Shown: positions 32,416-43,520, numbered from the stretch's first letter. The stretch is 64,000 bases of DNA from Isoetes taiwanensis (GCA_021234155.1 JAJEKV010000813.1:1-64000), one strand, 5' to 3'. The notes: a model not told the origin generated them from the sequence alone. Translations and numbers: made by a program.

Positions 32416-32945
32416 ATGGCAACTGCTGACTTCAGGCGATGGTACATCGCCAGTGCCCATGCTGCCGAGGCTGATGTCAACAACATTTTTCGAAGTTTTT
32501 CCGGAAAGAAATAGATGTCCAAGCCACTCTGCACGCAACCCCGCCATATAGACAAGTCCTGACCGAGTTCCAAGCTAGGGTAGGACTGTCTTTAGTGCAG
32601 CTCCCTTGTCTGCAGTTGCCGTCCCCAGACAAACCCTTCAAGCAGCCTTGGGTGATGTTCCAAACATTGCCAAATATCTGACCAACAAGGCCCAGAGGTT
32701 GCTAGACTACATGGTCACGACGGTCAGCGGGACCAAAGTATTTTTCCCACACCACTGCCTTAGCAATTTTCCTCTCCCACCGTGCCGAAAACCCCATAGG
32801 GGAAACTTATATCCCTCCCATGGATGTGGACCCCTTAGCCTCCTCAGCAGCAGACCAGCTCCTTTTGCAGTACCAACAAGAGCAAGAAGGAAGGGCAGAA
32901 GACGAAGAATCGGAAGACGAGGACTACGTCGAGCTTGATCGCTGA
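32416..32945 (+). pseudogene. Leader ORF B: unknown protein with acidic C-terminus
   Basis: I do not recognise this protein. It starts at the first good ATG after the second TATA box (MATADFRRWYIASAH) and can be followed for about 175 codons across roughly three frame changes. The middle (AALGDVPNIAKYLTNKAQRL, LLDYMV) is predicted to be helical. The last ~25 residues are strongly acidic (EGRAEDEESEDEDYVELDR) and end at a TGA at 32,943. Acidic tails of this kind occur in histone chaperones and other chromatin proteins, but no domain supports that here. It could be a unique structural protein of the element. The neighbouring H3-like gene makes a chromatin role worth testing. Confidence 0.45.
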
Positions 32946-33960
32946 AGAGCGGCGAATTAAGCGGTGAGGGAGTTCGCGGGGAATTAACGAGCGGGCAGCA
33001 AACCCTCAGGATCGCTCCACCACTTGGGCTAGGTATCACAAGCCTAGCCCCCATCATCATCGACGGCGAGGAGTACCTACTCCTCAGCGACATCCAGAAC
33101 CTCCCCGAATGCAGGGAAAGGGAATATCGACTCGACGAGTTGCTGCAGCAACAAGATCTGGATGATTTTATCATCCGAGGAGTTTCGACTTTTCCACTTC
33201 AAGTAAGAGAAGTCGACACCTACATGTGAGAGTCTACTGACATCCAAGCCTCACGGCAACATCGCATGCAACAATGGAAACTCGAAGGGGCCGATCAAGA
33301 AGAGGAGTTCTATGCCATCCAGGAACAGATGGGAATCCGTGGCAAGACCACAAACATTTTGATGCCGAGCTCTTCGACACCAGCCCCCACAGAGAGAAGA
33401 GGCGAGATCGACCTCAGGCGAGCTTCATCGAGAGTTAGGGATTACAGAGAGTTCACCGAGGTGGAGGTCGCAATATAATATGCCGAAGACACGAAATGGG
33501 TGGCCGAGGAGGTTTAAGAATCAATAACGATGCACAACGGCATGTGTCGGCTGCGATACTATCTCCCCGCTGGCGGGCCGGCGGGAGAATAGCGGTACTA
33601 CACCACAAATTCAGCCCTGTGGGCTTAAGAAGGAGTATTCATGCTCATCGCGCTCTCAGGCTTTGGCCGGCATGCTCGGCTAGCTGCCAACACCGACTAT
33701 GCCATCTTAGTCAAGAGAGCGATGGCACTCGACATCTTCGACTTCGCCATACCTTACCGACGGCAGGGAAGATGGCAAAGGACCGCTTTTTTACACCTCC
33801 ACCGCAGGTAGAGGAATTGGTGGCGGCCTGCGGTGGGGACATCAACAAACGCCCCTCGGGGAACTTGGGACCTTTCGGTAGGAACGGCCCAAGTTAAGAA
33901 GTTCCTTGAGGATAACCCATCCTACCGGCGATTTCAAGAATAGTCAGACTCTTGATCCCG
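32946..33960 (+). pseudogene. Leader ORF C: unknown, frame-broken
   Basis: I do not recognise it. One readable stretch (about 33,022-33,228) contains IIDGEEYLLLSDIQNLPE and a Gln/Asp-rich segment (LLQQQDLDDFI). Another (33,266-33,478) is charged, with DQEEEFYAIQEQMG and a Pro/Ser/Thr patch. A third (about 33,630-33,800) reads NTDYAILVKRAMALDIFDFA and then YRRQGR, which loosely resembles the end of histone H4. The end (about 33,800-33,900) has ELVAACGGDINKRPSGNLGP. These may be one protein or several. It lies between ORF B and gag and has no TATA box of its own. Confidence 0.35.
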
Positions 33961-34099
33961 GAGGCTTTGTATTAAGATATGATATAAAATAAATATAATT
34001 TCTTTTACACTTTAAATGTTTTGTTGACGTATTTTGTTCCACAACTATACCAGCAAACACATATAATGCAAGAGAACAAATAAAACTAACCGTACCGCC
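33961..34099. other. AT-rich spacer before gag
   Basis: Low-GC stretch containing ATATAAAATAAATATAAT, which separates the auxiliary frames from gag. It could hold polyadenylation signals for the auxiliary transcript. Confidence 0.35.
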
Positions 34100-35400
34100 A
34101 TGACCTCAGCTAGAGGCCCGGGCTCAGGGGAACGACAATGCCGAGACCATAGAGAAGAACAGACTCATCGCACGGACCCCCCGTGAAAAGAGCTTGTATG
34201 AGGCATTTGGCCCCATGACCCCTGAGGAGGAAATGTCACAGATGAGGATGGACCTTGAGCATATAAAGGCTTTCCTGGCCACACAAGCAGGAGTTGGGTC
34301 GGAAGGCAACGCCCTATTGCCACAAGCATCAGCTCGGAAAGCAGGAAAGGACATGAAGAGGAGCAAGAGAAGGAGGTCCCCAAAGCGGAATCCTCCGGGC
34401 TCAAGCTCGGACTCTGACTGATTCAGGAAGAGGCCGAACAAGTCTGAAGAACCGAAGGGGCGCATGACACAAGGAGACGAGGACCTCGGACTACCAGAAG
34501 AAGGTAGACTCTGCGTTGGGAAACGTTTGGAAGGCCAGGAAGCTCGAGCAATTCTCAGGCGAGAACAGGGTCGCATGGAGGCGAGAGGCCTTTCGATGAA
34601 ATGAGTGAGTATGGCAACACCTATGGTACGAAGGACAAGGACAAAGGCAGGGTGGCAACGGCCAACCTGAAGGGAGCACCACGCATTTGGTGGAAGGGGT
34701 ATGCCAAGGCCCACGGCTTAAGCAGGAATGTTGCAGGTTCAGAAAGTTTGCTAAAGCTTTCAAGCGCCATTACGTCCCAAGGGAACACAAGTCCAATATG
34801 ATGCGGCCGGTTCTGGTTGTGTTGCGAGAAGGCAACAAATCACCCGTATATACAGAGGAATTCATGCGGCTAAGGCTTTATGTGCCAAAGTTGAGCGAAA
34901 AGCATGCAGTGGAGAGCTATATTGAAGGATTGAATGAGGAGATACGCAAGCTTGTAAGGGCAATAAACCCCAAGACAGTATCAGAAGCAGAGTCCAAGAC
35001 AATAAGCTTGCAAGGAGCGGGCCTCCGAACAGTGGCCGAGAGGCAGCAGATACTGGGGATAAAGGCAAGGCAACGGGGAGTTATAGCCGAGAGCAGCCAC
35101 CCAGTCCGGCTAGAGCCCCATATAAAGCAACCATGGGCAGAAGAGAAGAAGCAGGTGTCCTTCAAGGACAAGCAGGAGGGGTCAAATTACTCCAAAGCAG
35201 TGCGGTCCTTCTTGCAAGCCATGCCCAAAGAAAAGAGACAGGAGTGCATAGAGAAGCAGCTTTGCTTCAGGTGCTTCCAGCCAGGCCACGGTGACAATGG
35301 AACCCGCCTTCGCCTCATGGAGCGCAGCTTCGAAGCTGAGTTGGGGATGGGACACTGTCCCCGACGGCATGAGGCAGCCCGCCGACTATATTCAGGATGA
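34100..35400 (+). pseudogene. Chromovirus gag
   Basis: Gag forms the particle shell. From the ATG at 34,100 the region reads EEMSQMRMDLEHIKAFLATQ, then a basic segment (KRSKRRRSPKRNP). The core gag domain follows at about 34,660-34,960 with LKGAPRIWWKGYAKAHG, FKRHYVPREHKSNMM, YTEEFMRLRLYVPKL and VESYIEGLNEEIRKLV, the pattern of the plant retrotransposon gag family. A zinc knuckle starts at about 35,263 (CFRCFQPGH), with its last cysteine lost in a frame change. The longest open part is 34,687-35,400. Protease follows in an overlapping frame. Confidence 0.82.
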
Positions 35401-35830
35401 GTGTCATATTTTTGCCGCCATAGATACAAAAAAGCAAGAGAATCAAGATAAGGTAATTTCCACGGTAGGGAAGGCCAAGGCCAAGTCTTTCATAGTCCTG
35501 ATAGACTCGGGAAGTAGCCATAACTTTGCATCCCCCAGAATGGTTGAAATGTTGAAGTTGAAACCGTTGAAGTCGAAGCCGAGGCCCGTCGTCTTAGCAA
35601 GTGGAGCAGTAAGGCGCATCGGTAGGCAAGAGAATTAATTTTGACATTGACTTGCCGTGAATTAACATCCGGATGGGGCAGAGGTAATGGGCATCGGCAA
35701 GTATGACTTGATAATAGGAATGGAGTATCTTGGACTGGCAGGGGCCATCATTGATTGTGGAAAGCGCAAGGTGACCCTCACAACGCTCGACGGCAAGATC
35801 ATTGAGATCACAGTAAAAGAAGTTGTTCCC
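35401..35830 (+). pseudogene. Chromovirus aspartic protease
   Basis: Retropepsin-like protease that processes the polyprotein. The active site VLIDSGSSHNFASPRMVEML at about 35,498-35,557 has the D-S/T-G triad intact. Downstream, YDLIIGMEYLGLAGAIIDCG (about 35,704-35,763) matches the usual flap-to-end LGxxWL pattern. Frame changes occur near 35,630. Confidence 0.85.
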
Positions 35831-36009
35831 ATCATGCAAAGGCATGTCTAGTAAACGACTGCTCAAGTGCATCAAGAGCGAAAGGGTAGCATACATCTTC
35901 AAGCTTGAGATCAAGAACCGAGGCGGGGAAGAAGGCAAGGAAGATAAGGTGCTCAGCAAGTTGCCCAAGCAAATAGCTAAGTTGATCACGGAGTTCCACG
36001 ATCTTCCCG

Positions 36010-36720
36010 GATGAGATCGAGTACCTCCCTCCTTACAGGGGAGTCGAGTGTGAGATAGCACTCGAACCCGGAACGAAACCGACAAGCAAGGCTCCATACG
36101 TAATGACGACGCAAGAGTCGACAGTGAGCTAAAGAAGCAATTGCAGGAGTTGCTCGACCTAGGCTTCATTAGACCTAGCGTTTCACCATTTGGGGCACCC
36201 ATTCTCTTTGTCAAGAAGAAGGATGGCAGCTTGAGGATGCATCGACTATAGGGCGTAGTTGAATAAGCACACCATCAAGAACAAGTATGCGCCCCCGATC
36301 GGATGACTTGATGGACCAGCCCAAGGGGCAAGGGTCTTCCAAAATTGACTTGAGGTCGCTATCATCAGATCCGGATAAAGGAAGAAGATATCCATAAAAC
36401 CGCCTTAATGCGCAGACGGGCACTATGAGTTCACAAGAATGCCCTTCGCTTATCAAACGCCCAAAGAACGCTCATGAAGCTCATGAAGCGACATCTTCAA
36501 GGAGTTCTTGGACACCTTTGTGATAGTATTCTTTGATGATATTTTGGTGTATAGCATCCCTTTGAAGAACACATACAACACCTAAGAAGAGTGCTTGAGA
36601 AGTTAAGGAGGCACCGGGGCTTATGCGCCAAGTTGTCGGCGCCACCGCCGCTAAATCCGGAGAAGGTGGAATACCTATCGACGGATCCCGCCAAGATTTA
36701 AGCAGTTGATTCAAAGGGTC
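36010..36720 (+). pseudogene. Chromovirus reverse transcriptase
   Basis: RT copies element RNA. Motifs in order: [20 protein letters not shown] (about 36,014-36,072), [20 protein letters not shown] then [16 protein letters not shown] (about 36,130-36,240), a damaged IDYR-LNKHTIKNKYAPP (about 36,241-36,295), SKIDLRS near 36,338, and the catalytic box FVIVFFDDILVYS near 36,514-36,552. The palm motifs are in the normal order but spread across several frames, with small deletions at CG-rich words. Confidence 0.85.
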
Positions 36721-36769
36721 GCAAGATCAAGAATATCCATGAGGTCGGTTTTCTCGCCTAAAGGTGGTA

Positions 36770-37285
36770 CTACGTGAAGTTTGTGAAGAAATTTGCAAAG
36801 ATAGCGGCCCCGCTTAATGTATTTGACGAGGGCGAAAAGGTGAAAGATTGGGCAGATCATTGGCACAAGAAAGCCAAGCTGGGTTTGAATTGTTGAAGGA
36901 AGCTTTGACAACCGCCCCGCCTTAACCCCGCCGCACTCCTGAGAAAGACAAGTTGGTGAGACGCAAGTAAGATAGCCACAGTCAAAGTGCTCATGCGGGA
37001 AGAGCGAGTAGTAGCGTATGATTCGGGGAAGATGAACGACGCCAAAACGCGCTACCCGCGATGCGATCAAGAATTGCTTGCGTTGTCGTGGCATTAAAAA
37101 TTTGGAGGCACTAACCTCTTGGGAAGGAAGTTCCATTAGATACGAGATCATCGAGCCTCCAAAGATATATTTCACGCAACCACACCTTTTAACCCTGGGC
37201 AAAATAAGGTGGATGGAGTTCCTCGAGGAGTATAGCTTTGAGATAGTCTACAAGCCGGGGAAGCTAACGTGGTAGCGATGCACTT
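36770..37285 (+). pseudogene. Chromovirus RNase H region
   Basis: Follows RT. YYVKFVKKFAKIAAPLN near 36,769-36,820 is the RT thumb/connection. VVAYDSGKMNDAKTRYPRCD with QELLAL near 37,010-37,084 corresponds to the gypsy RNase H segment VAYxSxKLNxAExNYPxxDxELLA. RWMEFLEEYSFEIVYKPGK near 37,212-37,266 is the conserved end before the integrase. Frameshifts and stops are present. Confidence 0.8.
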
Positions 37286-37389
37286 TCAAGGCATCCCCGA
37301 CAACTAGAGTGCATTGCAATGCAATTTCGACGCCTCCAAATGACTTCGAAAGAAGATTGAAGAAACCTTTGCCACAGATATGGACTTCA

Positions 37390-37603
37390 AGGAAGTATGG
37401 GCAAGCTTATGCAGGAGGCAAGAACAGATAAGGAGAGAGAAACTTTCAAAAATTTTAAGAAGGAAGGTAATCTCTTGTACCATAAGAACAAGTTGTGCGT
37501 GCCGGAATCATCAAGGTGTAAGGAAGTTGATTCTCCACGACACCCACAACAGTCCAATAGCTGGCCATGTAGGATTTATGAAGACATATTTCAAAGTGCG
37601 CAG
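37390..37603 (+). pseudogene. Chromovirus integrase, N-terminal half (split by insertion)
   Basis: Contains FKKEGNLLYHKNKLCVPES and then LILHDTHNSPIAGHVGFMKT (about 37,527-37,588), the His-His half of the zinc-binding domain. The coding match stops abruptly at 37,603, where the nested element begins, and resumes at about 48,640 with YYW and the Cys half. The integrase gene is therefore broken by the insertion. Confidence 0.85.
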
Positions 37604-40098
37604 TGCTGCCATGCTATGGCAGCATGTAAGAGCCAAGCATATATTAGTACTAATCCTATCAGTTTGGTTCAATTTGCAAGATATTAGGAGAATGCTTCAC
37701 TAGCATACACTCAAGTTTGAAGAGCAAAGGAAGGACAATTGACTCAAGTCACTCAAGAGATGCAAAAGGTCAAACAAGCATAGGAAGTGTAGAGAAGAAG
37801 AGAAAGAAGACCCCTTGAAGAGCATTCCATGGTATGTAATCATTTATGAGCTTGGCATCTTTGGCATTTTTTTTATTTCCATCCTCATCCACTCCACCAT
37901 CCCAAATAGCATTGAACCTTGACTCCTTCCTCATACACCTCCCAAAGTCAAACTTGACCTTGAAAGTTCTTTCTAGTCAAAATACACCTTCATAAAACAC
38001 CCACTTGCTTCATCATCCACTAGTTCAAGAGAGACTTGACTTAGTCATAACTTTGCTTATGAAGTCAACATTCCATGCAACTTGAGCAAAATGTAGAGAG
38101 GCTTGCAAAAATCCCTAAGGGAAATGCTAAAAATTCAAATATGCCTCAAAGATGCTTCAAAGATGCTCCACAAAATTTTTGGCTTCCTAATGAGCACTAG
38201 ATGTGCCAAGTCCCCTACACCTTACTACACACATCACACCCATCACCATTTCATCCTTTTTCATCTCAAACTCTCATTCAAATCAAAATTCATTTCAAAA
38301 TATCATTGTTGCCACATCACTTTTGACACCCTCATCATTCACACACATCATCTCCACATCATTCTAAAAAATTTTGACTAGAGAGAATTTTCAAATTCAA
38401 GTGGGTTGACACGTCATCATTCCCATTGGCCATGTCATACTACCTAGCCATGCCATGTTTTTCAAATGCCACTTCATCCACTCCCCAAATTTTTTCCAAA
38501 CTCCAAAGAGCTCTATGGTGAAAAAAGACCCTGAATATTATAGGGCACAAAAAAGAGATTTCCCTAGAAAAAAAAAAGAATTTTGAGAAAAGGCCTTATT
38601 TTAGGCATGGTATATGTGTTCTAGGGAATCATGCCATAGGGTGTAAGGGGTGCAAAAATTTTCCTATCTACCCCCTTAGCCTAATTTCTCTTCCAAGCCA
38701 ATTCCCCCCGTGGGAGCATCCGGGCGCAGGGATTAGGTGGAGGTACCCGAATCCCGTGGACCTTGCCTTAATAATCGAAGAAATCAATTTTTGGGCCTTA
38801 TATACTTTTATCCGCTAAATTGAATTGGGCCTGTGGGATATTTCTCTTCGAACCCGCCGTAAACCTAAAACTGGAAAATGCCAAGATCCGCTTGAGCGAC
38901 CTAACAAACCATTAATTCAGCACCTAAACTCGCAGAATCATTATAATTAATGCCATGAATGCTTAGTGCGGGCTAAAAAGATGTAAGAATTGAAAGAAAT
39001 GATGAAGATTTCAACGAACAAGACATTCTACAAAAGGGGATTTTTCGCCTGTAAGAGTTTTGAGGGCTTGAAGGCAAAGAAGATTTTTTGGCTTTGAAGA
39101 AGGACCGGCTTGACAACCTTGAGCTTGATCCTGACCTCCTATGTTTACCTTTGATCCGGATTATTGACTTAATTCTCCGGATTTTTTATGTGCACCTATT
39201 TGATCCTGTGCCCAAGACCCCGAGCTTGGGATGTTATATTGTATCTTCTGAGTGACTTATTCAATTGAAAATCCGACCTTTGCAGCAGTTTGTTTGAGTT
39301 GCTTTGTGATCTTTTCAAAAAGCAAAAAATTATCATAGCTTTATTGTCATAGCGTGAGTATCTAGTGCCGTGCACATTGCTGTTAGCATGTTTTGTCTAC
39401 CCGTATCACAAACCCTTAGAAAGTGCAAAAGCCAAATCCTCGCATTGCAATGGAAAGTTGGCATTGTTAGAACATGAGGTATTGCACAACAGGTGTGGAG
39501 CATGGGAGAGCCACCGTTTTGAACTTCAATCCTGTCCAAACAAAGTATGTGGAAGTAGACAAAGATTAGATACACGCGTGCGGTTGACCCCTTACAAAAC
39601 ATTATCTTTCAAGAACATTTTCTTCTTACAGTTTAGGCTAAGAATTATCAAAAAGAAAAAAATTGATCCTTTCTGGTCGAAAAGAATAGTTGGCCCCCGT
39701 GTGCGCACAAATCGAGAAAGATAGAGTTGATAGTCCCAAAAATTCATCACCAATATCGAAGTTCCAAATATCACGGCTCTCAGGGGATATTGACCAAAAA
39801 TTGACTCGGGGTGTTGATTTGAATCTAAGCCCACCTAGCCTACTCGACCTCATTGAGCTTTTTGTACCGTTAGTGACAAGTGTTGAGAACATCAAGGAGT
39901 GATATCCACACCCATAGCCCCATAGATCACATTGCAAGAGATTTTGTGAGGCAGGACTTTTTTTTTTTTCAGGGGAAACACACCCTAGTGATCTTTTGTG
40001 ATTCTTTCCTCGGAACTTTTTACTTTCGAGTGGTTGCCTTAAGCAACCCGGAGGTTCTAAAACCGAGGTTGAAGGTTTTGCCGGGAATACCTTCAACA
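37604..40098 (+). repeat. 5' LTR of nested element
   Basis: A 2,495 bp direct repeat of 46,135-48,633, starting TGCTGCCATGCTATGG and ending CCTTCAACA. Frames inside it (for example at 39,365-39,724) are not conserved between the two copies and are not genes. Confidence 0.9.
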
Positions 40099-40101
40099 TT
40101 T

Positions 40102-40121
40102 TGGAGGTTCTACCGGAGATC
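40102..40121 (+). other. Putative primer-binding site of nested element
   Basis: TGGAGGTTCTACCGGAGATC begins three bases after the LTR. Starting with TGG is required of a tRNA 3' CCA complement. It resembles the tRNA-Asp-type primer site of Athila/Tat elements (TGGCGCCGTTGCCGGGGA) with several differences, so the tRNA is uncertain. Confidence 0.5.
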
Positions 40122-40129
40122 ATCTTTCG

Positions 40130-41180
40130 AACCGGACTCATGGCACCAAGAAGAGTTAATGAGACATCTGAGCCCTTACCGAGACCGCGAGGATAATCAG
40201 GAAGCACGCTACACCCTTTGTCACCATACAAGCAAGCTGCGGGCATGCCTTATCAATACCGAGTTAAATGTGCCTACTAAGGTCCCCTGTTTTTGATCCG
40301 AAAGCATGAATGCCAACAATTTCCTCAAGACCTTTGAAGAATACTATCAAGAATATGGTCACAAAAAAGGTCGTAAGTTTTACGAGTTTAAGAAATGTTT
40401 CAAGAATGATGAGGTAAGGGCTTGGTTAGAATATGTTATAGGTTTAGGCACCAATTCTTGGGAAGAACTGGTAAAAAAAGTTTCTAGCAAAGGTTTGGAA
40501 GAGTCTTGGACCCTCAAGATTTAATATTTGAGTTGCAAACTTTTCGCGATCAAACATGGTGAAAGTGTGCAGCGTGGTATGTCGAAAAGATTCAATCACT
40601 ATCCGGGTCAAATGCCAAATCAATCATGTTCCTAACCATACATTGCATCTAGTGGCTTCTTTTATCGTGGGATTGAGCAAAGACCAAGAATACACGTAAA
40701 GATTTTGAAGATTCAAAAGCGAGGGATTTGATACAATACACAAGGCTTTCACCAAAGCTTCGAAATTGGGATATGATATCATACTTTACCGGATGAAATG
40801 CACTCACCAAGTGATCCTTTTTTTCATTATGAGCAGGAGTGTATGGGATCAGCAGACTGCACTGCCTATGCTATCCAAAAAGAAAAGAAAAAGGTTAAGA
40901 TGGAAGATGATGAGGCTCCCCGGCAGGATGTAGGAGAGATCACCAAGGTATATCGAGGCATTGGTTGAGGTAACTAAACAACCGCAAGAGTTGAAGAACT
41001 CAAAATTTGAAAAGAAAACTTACCCTCCATGTGTACCGCTTTAGAGATACTCATTCTTCCGATTATTCTTTGGTATAGGCCATGCACTAAAAGTGTGGAA
41101 AAAGAGGTCATTTTGGTAAAGAATGCCCGTGTGTGAATTTTGTAAGGGCTGTAGGGACATTACGAGGATAGATCTAAATG
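40130..41180 (+). pseudogene. Nested element gag
   Basis: Gag of a Tat/Athila-like element. The most readable part, 40,306-40,521, has NNFLKTFEEYYQEYGHKKGR, FYEFKKCFKNDEVRAWLEYV and SWEELVKKV, matching the capsid-type gag pattern. A CCHC zinc knuckle is visible near 41,091-41,131 (CTK, C, GKRGHFGKEC) across one shift, and a second Cys/His cluster (CKGC, HYED, KC) follows at about 41,140-41,180. The start codon is uncertain: ATGs at 40,140 and 40,306 are candidates. Confidence 0.7.
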
Positions 41181-41619
41181 TCAAAAGAATATTTTGCCGG
41201 GACAAGAAAAATCTAAAATTGGTGAACCAAGTGCATCTATAAGGTTTGTCTTGGTGAAGTTGAAGAGCAAGAGGAGATTATGGGCTGTCCACACGGAAGG
41301 ATGAATAATGCCAAAGAGAAAGAACCAAAGAATGAAGAAGTTGAGATTTTGAAACATAAAGATCTTTGAGCAAGCGTTGTCGCGTGCCTCCTCCTCCTGC
41401 TCAAAAAATTTGTCAAGAAGGAAAAGGCGTGAGGATTTTGAATATTTATTGAAGAATTCTAAAATCTGCGTGTAGATTTGTCGACCACGCTCAAGATAGC
41501 CCTTCTTCTGACGAAGAAAGGTGCTCAATCTTACTAAGGAAGATGAGTTTGCCCCGACAAATCACATTGATGAGCACATGCTCACCCGGGAAGATAATGA
41601 TCCGGAGCTTTCACCGTGT

Positions 41620-41960
41620 TGCTAAAATGGAAGGGAAAATATTAACCAAAGTTACGCTAGATGGAGGATCACCCTTGAACGCGTGATGCCACACCATGTC
41701 ATGAGGCTGTGGTGGTCTAGAAGTAGACAAGAAGGCTCCAATGATCTTGAAATCTTTTTCTAATTCTAAAATCAATCCGATTGGGAATAGTTAGCAATGT
41801 GCCTATTGATGTTGAAGGAATAATGGTTGCGGCTAACTTTGTGGTGGTTGCTTTTGAAGGAATAGGGACAAATCAGATATTTATGACTTACTTTTGGGCG
41901 AAGGTGGCTTTCTATAGTAGATGCTAGGCTGTGTGGTCAAAAAGGAGAATGTACCATCTC
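41620..41960 (+). pseudogene. Nested element protease
   Basis: VTLDGGSPLNV followed by MPHHVM (about 41,653-41,705) is the active site: D-G-G-S in place of D-S/T-G, as often in Tat/Athila elements. LLGRRWLSIVDARLC at about 41,893-41,935 matches the LGRxWL segment near the protease C-terminus. Frames change in between. Confidence 0.65.
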
Positions 41961-42119
41961 AAATGGCAAGAAAAAGGTAACATTGTATAATAAGATAGGA
42001 GAGTTTGAAAGCATGAATTTCATTGAAGAAGAAATGTTGATATCACATCCATGTGGAGAATTTGAACCGGATCTGATGAGTTGGAGTCTAGCATAAAAAT
42101 CTCAAAGGAGTTGGCTTCA

Positions 42120-42500
42120 ACCAGGTTGAGCAATTTTGCTTATTTATGGTTTGATGGTGGTGTTTCCAAAAGGCTTAATGTGGCATCTTCTCACGCTATT
42201 CTCAAGGGCGCCTCAAAGCAGTTCTTTGGCTAAAGTAGGAAGGATTCATCCTAATGTCACTTCTAATATGGCAGAATATAAGGCATTGATTGCAGGTCTT
42301 CAAGAGGCAAAAATCTAAACATCAGGAATGTGATCATCTTTGGAGACTCTCACTCGTCTGCTTGAGGCAAATATCAGGGGAGAATATCAGGCCAAGAATG
42401 AGGACATGTTGCAGCTCAAAAGTCAAGCCATCTTTGAACCCGGAAGGATTTTGATACACAGGAACTTCGCGCCATGTTCAAGGGGAGCAGAATGGTGAAG
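42120..42500 (+). pseudogene. Extra (archaeal-like) RNase H domain upstream of RT
   Basis: LWFDGGVSK near 42,143-42,170 supplies the first Asp of an RNase H. NMAEYKALIAGLQEAK near 42,267-42,315 has the Glu motif AEYxALIxGLxxA. IRNVIIFGDS near 42,321-42,350 holds the next Asp. GEYQAKNEDMLQL follows and a degraded 'RGAEW' segment stands where the last Asp is expected. This is the archaeal-like/plant type (aRNH). In Tat elements known to me the extra aRNH lies between RNase H and integrase; here it lies between protease and RT. It is frame-broken. Confidence 0.65.
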
Positions 42501-42739
42501 CGGAACTCGTTGTCAGAAGGGTGTGCTAATCTGGAACATTTGGTTTGAGGGAGCAATTCAAGAGGAGGAACTTGAGAGAAGAGATCCGCAGCAGCTATAC
42601 CCCATCCGGTAATCAATGCAAAAGTGAAGACAAGCGGGTAAGGGAAGTCAAGGTCAATAAGAAGGGTCTAGATAGGGTGTTATATGTTGGAGATTTGTCG
42701 AGGAGAAGAGGATAATGCTTTGGTTACCAAATTTTTTTG

Positions 42740-43520
42740 ATGATTGGAAGGATGTCTTTGCTTGGGATTATGATGAGCTGGTGGGAATTGACAAAAACAT
42801 TTGTGAATTTGAAATTAAAATAAAGGGAGGTATGAAACCGTCATACAAAAGCTAAGAAGAATCAATGCTTCTCTATTAGGTCTAATCAAGGAAGAATTAT
42901 ACAAAATGAAAGATGCGAGGGTGTGATTCTTGAAATTGTGAACTCACGAGTGGCTATCTTGCATTGTTCTGTTGAAAAAAAGAAAAACAAGGCCATTAGG
43001 ATCTGCATAGACTATAGAGATTTAAACAAAAGCTACCGGTCAAAGATTGTTACCCTTTTGCCATTTCTGGAAGAGGTGTTGCATGTCAGCTTGTGTAAAG
43101 AAATTTACTCATTCTTAGATGGCTTTTCGGGTTTTAATCGGATAAGCATCAAGGAAGGTGATCAGCCAAAAACTTCATTTATCACACCTTGGGGAACATT
43201 TGCCATGAAAAGAATGCCATTTTGATTGATGAATGCTTCTGGCAACATTTCAAAGAGCCATGGATGCAATTTTAAAAGAAATGCCACTAACATTTTTCGT
43301 GTGTATTTTGGATGATCTTTGTTTGGGAACTTCTCGAAAGACATTTTGATATGCTAACCATGTTGTTTGACTTGTGTAGAAAGGGGGGAGTGAGTTTGAA
43401 CCCCAAAAGTGTGTGTTTTATCATCAAAGGGGAATTGCTTGGGCATGTAGTATCTACTGGCCGAGGAATTCAAATATCCGGACAAAGAAGATTGAAGCCC
43501 TAAGGAGATTGACACCTCCA
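42740..43520 (+). pseudogene. Nested element reverse transcriptase
   Basis: Starts with DWKDVFAWDYDELVGIDKNI (42,740s-42,800), the pre-RT segment. Then IRICIDYRDLNKSY (42,998-43,040), YSFLDGFSGFNRISIKEGDQ (43,109-43,165), PKTSFITPWGTFAMKRMPF (43,167-43,224) and the catalytic box YLDDL-like (CILDDLCLGTSRKTF, about 43,300-43,342). GGVSLNPKSVCFIIKGELLG (about 43,385-43,445) is the next conserved segment. One main frame change follows MPFGL. Confidence 0.85.

Noticed and set aside
32416-32800. ORF B as an H2B-H2A doublet like those of giant viruses
   Set aside because: A few words (VNNIF, KYLT, TKVFFPHH) resemble H2B/H2A positions, but helix spacing is wrong and the protein is not basic. Not supportable without a profile search.
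32707-33174. 155-codon minus-strand frame
   Set aside because: Shadow of ORF B/C on the plus strand (Ser/Arg/Leu-rich complement of acidic/Gln codons).
34124-34714. 196-codon minus-strand frame
   Set aside because: Antisense to gag, whose plus-strand domain motifs are clear.
35594-36214. 206-codon minus-strand frame
   Set aside because: Antisense to protease and RT of the chromovirus.
39365-40246. Frames in the nested 5' LTR (119 and 202 codons)
   Set aside because: The same region of the 3' LTR does not keep these frames, so they are not genes.
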